A stretch of 9,485 nucleotides of DNA from an uncultured bacterium (GTDB lineage: Bacteria > Bacillota > Clostridia > Oscillospirales > Acutalibacteraceae), in assembly GCA_905215105.1 (NCBI GenBank), contig CAJMOI010000070.1, positions 1-9,485 on the forward strand, in the 5' to 3' direction. The notes beneath the pieces are model-generated. The model had not been told where the DNA came from and did no database searches. It worked only from the letters and a program-made list of their open reading frames with translations. Positions 7,184 to 9,485 of this stretch are shown in pieces (positions within the stretch are counted from its first letter, which is position 1; each line of letters opens with the position of its first letter). The position numbers and the translations under genes were made by a program.

Positions 7184-8016
7184 GCGGAATTTTATATGTG
7201 GTGGGTACGCCCATCGGAAACCTGTCGGACTTTTCTCCCCGCGCCCGGGAAACGCTGGAACTGGCGGACTTCATCGCCGCCGAAGACACCCGGGTGACGT
7301 TGAAGCTGCTGAACCATTTCGGCATCAAAAAGCCCATGGTCAGCTATTTCGAGCACAACAAATACCAGCGGGGCGAGATCATCTGTGACCGGATTCTGGC
7401 GGGGGAAACCTGTGCGCTGGTGTCCGATGCGGGAATGCCCGCCATTTCCGACCCCGGCGAGCTGCTGGTAGCCCAGTGTGCCGAAAAGGGCATTCCTGTT
7501 CGGGTCGTGCCGGGCCCCAGTGCCGTGGTCTCCGCGCTGGCCATCAGCGGCCTGCCCACCGGACGGTTCACCTTTGAAGGCTTTCTGAGCACCGCCAAAA
7601 AGAGCCGCCGGGAACATCTGGCACAGGTGAAGCAGGAGCGGCGCACCATGATTTTTTACGAAGCCCCCCACAAGCTGCTGACCACGCTGGAGGATATGCT
7701 GGAAGCCTGGGGCGACCGGCGCATCGCCGTGGTGCGGGAGCTGACCAAAATCCACGAGGAGGCCATCCGCACCACGCTGGCACAGGCAGTGGCTTTTTAC
7801 CGGGAAAACACCCCCAAGGGGGAGTTTGTGCTGGTCATTGAAGGCGCTCCGGAAGAGCAGGCCGAGGAAATGACACTGGAACAGGCGGTGGCCTTTGCCC
7901 GGGAACAGATGGCCCGGGGTGCTTCTGCTTCGGAAGCGGCCAAAGAAGCGGCGCAGGCGTCTCCCTTCAAAAAAGGGGAGCTGTACCGGCTGCTGATGGC
8001 GGAAAAAGAGGAATAA
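7180..8016 (+). CDS. rsmI: 16S rRNA (cytidine1402-2'-O)-methyltransferase RsmI
   Basis: 278 residues, standard length. ATG 7180 has AAGGAG about 8 bases ahead and overlaps the trmN6 stop. The tetrapyrrole-methylase-like fold is shown by VVGTPIGNLSD (7-17), AAEDTR (33-38), SDAGMPAISDPG (82-93) and VPGPSA (110-115), the characteristic RsmI set, followed by the EGFL motif near residue 133. The enzyme methylates the 2'-OH of C1402 in the decoding centre of 16S rRNA with SAM; RsmH adds the base methyl elsewhere. It is the last gene of the + strand run and is followed at once by a strong terminator. Confidence 0.95.
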   Translation: MSGILYVVGTPIGNLSDFSPRARETLELADFIAAEDTRVTLKLLNHFGIKKPMVSYFEHNKYQRGEIICDRILAGETCALVSDAGMPAISDPGELLVAQCAEKGIPVRVVPGPSAVVSALAISGLPTGRFTFEGFLSTAKKSRREHLAQVKQERRTMIFYEAPHKLLTTLEDMLEAWGDRRIAVVRELTKIHEEAIRTTLAQAVAFYRENTPKGEFVLVIEGAPEEQAEEMTLEQAVAFAREQMARGASASEAAKEAAQASPFKKGELYRLLMAEKEE

Positions 8017-8060
8017 AAAAAGCAGGACAGCCGTTTGACCAGCTGTCCTGCTTCTTTTTT
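8015..8060. terminator. bidirectional terminator between rsmI and the ferredoxin gene
   Basis: AGCAGGACAGC (8021-8031) pairs perfectly over 11 bp with GCTGTCCTGCT (8042-8052) around a 10-base loop. On the + strand it is followed by TCTTTTTT (8053-8060). On the - strand the A-run 8015-8021 gives the U-tract. It therefore ends rsmI transcription, its A-run overlapping the rsmI TAA, and also ends the convergent ferredoxin transcript, whose stop is 8 bases beyond. Confidence 0.93.
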
Positions 8061-8068
8061 ACAAACAA

Positions 8069-8239
8069 TCAGCCCTGCTCGGGAGCACCAACGGGGCAAG
8101 CGTCTGCGCAAGCACCGCAATCGATGCAAACGTCAGCGTTGATCTCGTACTTGCCGTCGCCCTCGGAAATAGCCTCTACGGGGCAGCCAGCAGCGCAAGC
8201 GCCGCAGGAAATGCAGGAATCGTTAATAACATATGCCAT
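8069..8239 (-). CDS. 2[4Fe-4S] clostridial-type ferredoxin
   Basis: 56 residues. ATG (complement of 8237-8239) has AGGAGGT (complement of 8247-8253) 7 bases ahead. Two classic cluster motifs are visible: C9-x2-C12-x2-C15-x3-C19-P and C38-x2-C41-x2-C44-x3-C48-P. Each cluster is bound by three cysteines of one motif plus the fourth of the other. The small acidic protein is a cytoplasmic low-potential electron carrier, for example between pyruvate:ferredoxin oxidoreductase and [FeFe] hydrogenase; the actual partners are inferred from the family. It is a single-gene unit with its own promoter and terminator, convergent with rsmI. Confidence 0.96.
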   Translation of the reverse strand: MAYVINDSCISCGACAAGCPVEAISEGDGKYEINADVCIDCGACADACPVGAPEQG

Positions 8240-8269
8240 GGTGGGCACCTCCTAATTTGTTATACCTTT

Positions 8270-8297
8270 ATTATAATGAACTTTGGAAAAAATGCAA
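8270..8297 (-). promoter_or_regulatory. promoter of the ferredoxin gene
   Basis: On the - strand a perfect TATAAT (complement of 8270-8275) lies 16 bases downstream of TTGCAT (complement of 8292-8297), a partial match to TTGACA. The expected start near 8263 would leave a leader of about 24 bases that just accommodates the AGGAGGT ribosome site. The perfect -10 and the position make this credible. Confidence 0.65.
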
Positions 8298-8343
8298 TAA
8301 CTTTTGGAAATTCTCCCCCGGAATCCACTGGGAATTTCCAAAA
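8282..8343. repeat. TTTGGAAA repeats with a 12-bp perfect inverted repeat at the ferredoxin promoter
   Basis: TTTTGGAAATTC (8302-8313) and GAATTTCCAAAA (8332-8343) are perfect inverted copies separated by 18 bases. A further TTTGGAAA (8282-8289) lies in the same orientation as the left arm, 21 bases away, between the -35 and -10 elements of the ferredoxin promoter. It could be an operator cluster or simply a stable RNA hairpin at the end of the araC-type transcript; no U-tract follows the hairpin directly on either strand, so a simple terminator is less likely. Confidence 0.5.
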
Positions 8344-8378
8344 AGCAAAAGCCGGATGCCTGCTGATGAATCCTTTTG
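8340..8378 (-). terminator. possible weak terminator of the AraC-family gene
   Basis: On the - strand CAAAAGGAT (complement of 8370-8378) can pair with ATC..CTTTTG (complement of 8346-8357) with a 3-base bulge, followed by CTTTTT. It begins about 35 bases after the stop codon of the regulator gene. The stem is AT-rich and bulged. A second small hairpin, GGAAAA/TTTTCC (8389-8405), lies nearer the stop codon but has no U-tract. Between the two genes nothing coding is seen. Confidence 0.35.
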
Positions 8379-8413
8379 TTGCTTTTGTGGAAAAGGGGAT
8401 TTTCCCTGCTGGA

Positions 8414-9298
8414 TCACTCCGGAACACCGCCGGTTTCCCCGCTGCTGCGGCAGGCGGTGGGCGGCATTCCCGTAATCTTCCGGAACACCCGGCTGAAATA
8501 GCCCGGGTCGTGATAGCCGCAGGCCTCGGCGATTTCGGAAATAGGGTCGCTGGAATTCAGCAGCATCTGACGGGCGTGGGAAATCCGCACCTGATTCAGA
8601 TAATCGGTGAAGGTCTTTCCGAACATCCGGCGGAATTTGGCGGCAAAATTGCTGTAGCTGAGATTGCAGATTTCCAGTGCCTTTTCCATCAGGTTTTCCT
8701 CCTGATAGTGGTCGGAAAGGTATTGGAGCAGCCCGTTGAACCGTTCCTGTTCCCGGGTGGAAAGACAGGCGGCGTGTACCGGTGACTGGGAAACCCGCTC
8801 CGCCAGTTCTCCCATCATCATACAGATCAGGGCCCGCATCCGGGCTTCAAAACCAAAACTGCCCCTGTCCTGTTCCGCCAGCAGCTTTTCCAGCCACTTC
8901 TCCATGACCTCTTCCCCACCCTCCAGAAACAGGCAGCGGTACTCGCTGAGAAAAGGCCGGAAATACTGCTGCTCCGCCTCATAGGGCGTCCGGGAAAGCA
9001 GCAGATCTGTGTCGAATTTCAACAGGGTCAGATCTGTCCCCTGCGGACAGGCGTTTCCGAACTGGTGAGCCTGCCGGGGATGAATGTACACCGCGTCACC
9101 GGGGCGCAGCACAAAGTGATCCCCGCCCACTTCCAGATGCTCCTCTCCCCGGTGGATGACCACCATTTCACAGCAGAAATGCCAGTGCAGAAGAGCTGTG
9201 TCCATGTTTCCCCGGTCACAGGTGCGATAGCATTCGATAGGATAATTGGGAAGCTGAAAGGTCTCCTCCACCTTCTCCATCCGCACTTCTCCCGACAC
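8414..9298 (-). CDS. AraC-family transcriptional regulator with N-terminal cupin domain
   Basis: 294 residues from a GTG start that has GGGAGGG (complement of 9305-9311) 6 bases ahead. An ATG 18 bases later (codon 7) also has a fair GGGAG site, so 288 residues is possible. The N-terminal part has the AraC-ligand-binding cupin pattern, LHWHFCCEMVVIHRGEEHL then LRPGDAVYIHPRQAHQF (residues 37-80). The C-terminal 85 residues (about 202-285) hold two helix-turn-helix motifs: the first around SYSNFAAKFRRMFGKTFTDY, the second around ISEIAEACGYHDPGYFSRVF, with the closing P-x-x-x-R. Such regulators usually sense a sugar or other small molecule and control an adjacent transport or catabolic gene. The likely target lies to the right, outside the window. 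The ligand cannot be told from sequence. Confidence 0.92.
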   Translation of the reverse strand: MSGEVRMEKVEETFQLPNYPIECYRTCDRGNMDTALLHWHFCCEMVVIHRGEEHLEVGGDHFVLRPGDAVYIHPRQAHQFGNACPQGTDLTLLKFDTDLLLSRTPYEAEQQYFRPFLSEYRCLFLEGGEEVMEKWLEKLLAEQDRGSFGFEARMRALICMMMGELAERVSQSPVHAACLSTREQERFNGLLQYLSDHYQEENLMEKALEICNLSYSNFAAKFRRMFGKTFTDYLNQVRISHARQMLLNSSDPISEIAEACGYHDPGYFSRVFRKITGMPPTACRSSGETGGVPE

Positions 9299-9311
9299 AA
9301 CGTTCCCTCCC

Positions 9312-9337
9312 TGAAAATAGATTTGTCCAGATTTTCA
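9312..9337. repeat. inverted repeat in the leader of the AraC-family gene
   Basis: TGAAAAT (9312-9318) and ATTTTCA (9331-9337) are perfect inverted copies 12 bases apart, just upstream of the regulator's ribosome site. A 9-base direct copy, CTGAAAATA, occurs at 9311-9319 and again at 9442-9450. These could be operator half-sites for autoregulation, but the elements are short and AT-rich. Confidence 0.3.
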
Positions 9338-9369
9338 AGAGACTGCTTTCTGGAAAAATCCCATAAAAC

Positions 9370-9378
9370 TGTTATAAT
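9370..9378 (+). promoter_or_regulatory. rightward extended -10 promoter, divergent from the AraC-family gene
   Basis: TGTTATAAT matches the extended -10 consensus TGnTATAAT exactly on the + strand. The -35 region (about 9348-9355, TTCTGGAA) is poor, as is tolerated with an extended -10 and typical of activator-dependent promoters. Transcription would run off the right edge. No start codon with a ribosome site was found in the remaining bases to 9485, so the target gene would begin outside the window. Confidence 0.4.
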
Positions 9379-9485
9379 GATTGTACACCGCCGACGGCCG
9401 GGACGCCAGAGGTATTTTTCAAAATTCAGACTAGGGCGTTTCTGAAAATAAAGAAATCGACGAATTTTTCGCAAGCAACAGACAG

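Noticed and set aside
8276..8785. Open frame on the + strand through the ferredoxin upstream region and the regulator gene
   Set aside because: There is no ribosome site. Most of it lies antisense to the HTH domain of the AraC-family gene, and it includes the ferredoxin promoter region.
1..9485. Search for CRISPR arrays, tRNA/rRNA genes, insertion sequences, toxin-antitoxin pairs or phage genes
   Set aside because: No regular spaced repeats, cloverleaf-like sequence, transposase motif or terminal inverted repeats were seen by eye. The genes present are housekeeping or metabolic.

Overview
The window looks like chromosomal DNA of an anaerobic, fairly GC-rich Clostridia member, most likely from the Oscillospiraceae/Ruminococcaceae group. 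The grounds are the Firmicutes gene order (holB-ricT ... trmN6-rsmI), an [FeFe]-hydrogenase maturase (HydF), a clostridial-type 8-iron ferredoxin, strong GGAGG ribosome sites and leucine codons dominated by CTG. The genus assignment is inference; no rRNA gene or other marker is present.

Layout. (1) 1-157: the 3' end of holB, then ricT (256-1125), both on the + strand, closed by a strong hairpin terminator at 1142-1206. (2) 1260-8016: a tightly packed + strand run of six genes: a YfhO-family multi-spanning membrane protein, a small cytidine/blasticidin-S-deaminase-like enzyme, HydF, glutamyl-Q tRNA(Asp) synthetase (GluQRS), a TrmN6/YabB-type N6-adenine methyltransferase and RsmI. The last three overlap by ATGA or lie close together and form an RNA-modification block. 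(3) 8015-8060: a near-perfect bidirectional terminator separating rsmI from convergent - strand genes. (4) 8069-8239 (-): a 56-residue 2[4Fe-4S] ferredoxin, with a recognisable promoter and repeated TTTGGAAA elements upstream. (5) 8414-9298 (-): an AraC-family regulator with an N-terminal cupin domain. Its 187-base upstream region contains a good rightward extended -10 promoter, suggesting a divergently transcribed gene beyond the window edge.

How the genes work together. In Bacillus the block is holB-ricT(yaaT)-yabA-yabB-yazA-rsmI(yabC). Here the outer genes are kept, yabA and yazA are missing, and yfhO, the deaminase, hydF and gluQ sit between ricT and the yabB homologue. GluQRS, TrmN6 and RsmI act on tRNA or 16S rRNA. 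HydF, RicT and the ferredoxin are all iron-sulfur proteins, but no direct functional link between them can be shown from sequence. I found no mobile element, CRISPR array, RNA gene or clear novel multi-gene defence or biosynthetic system. The most interesting points are the variant deaminase active site, the interrupted synteny block, the GluQRS zinc-region insertion and the repeat-decorated ferredoxin promoter.
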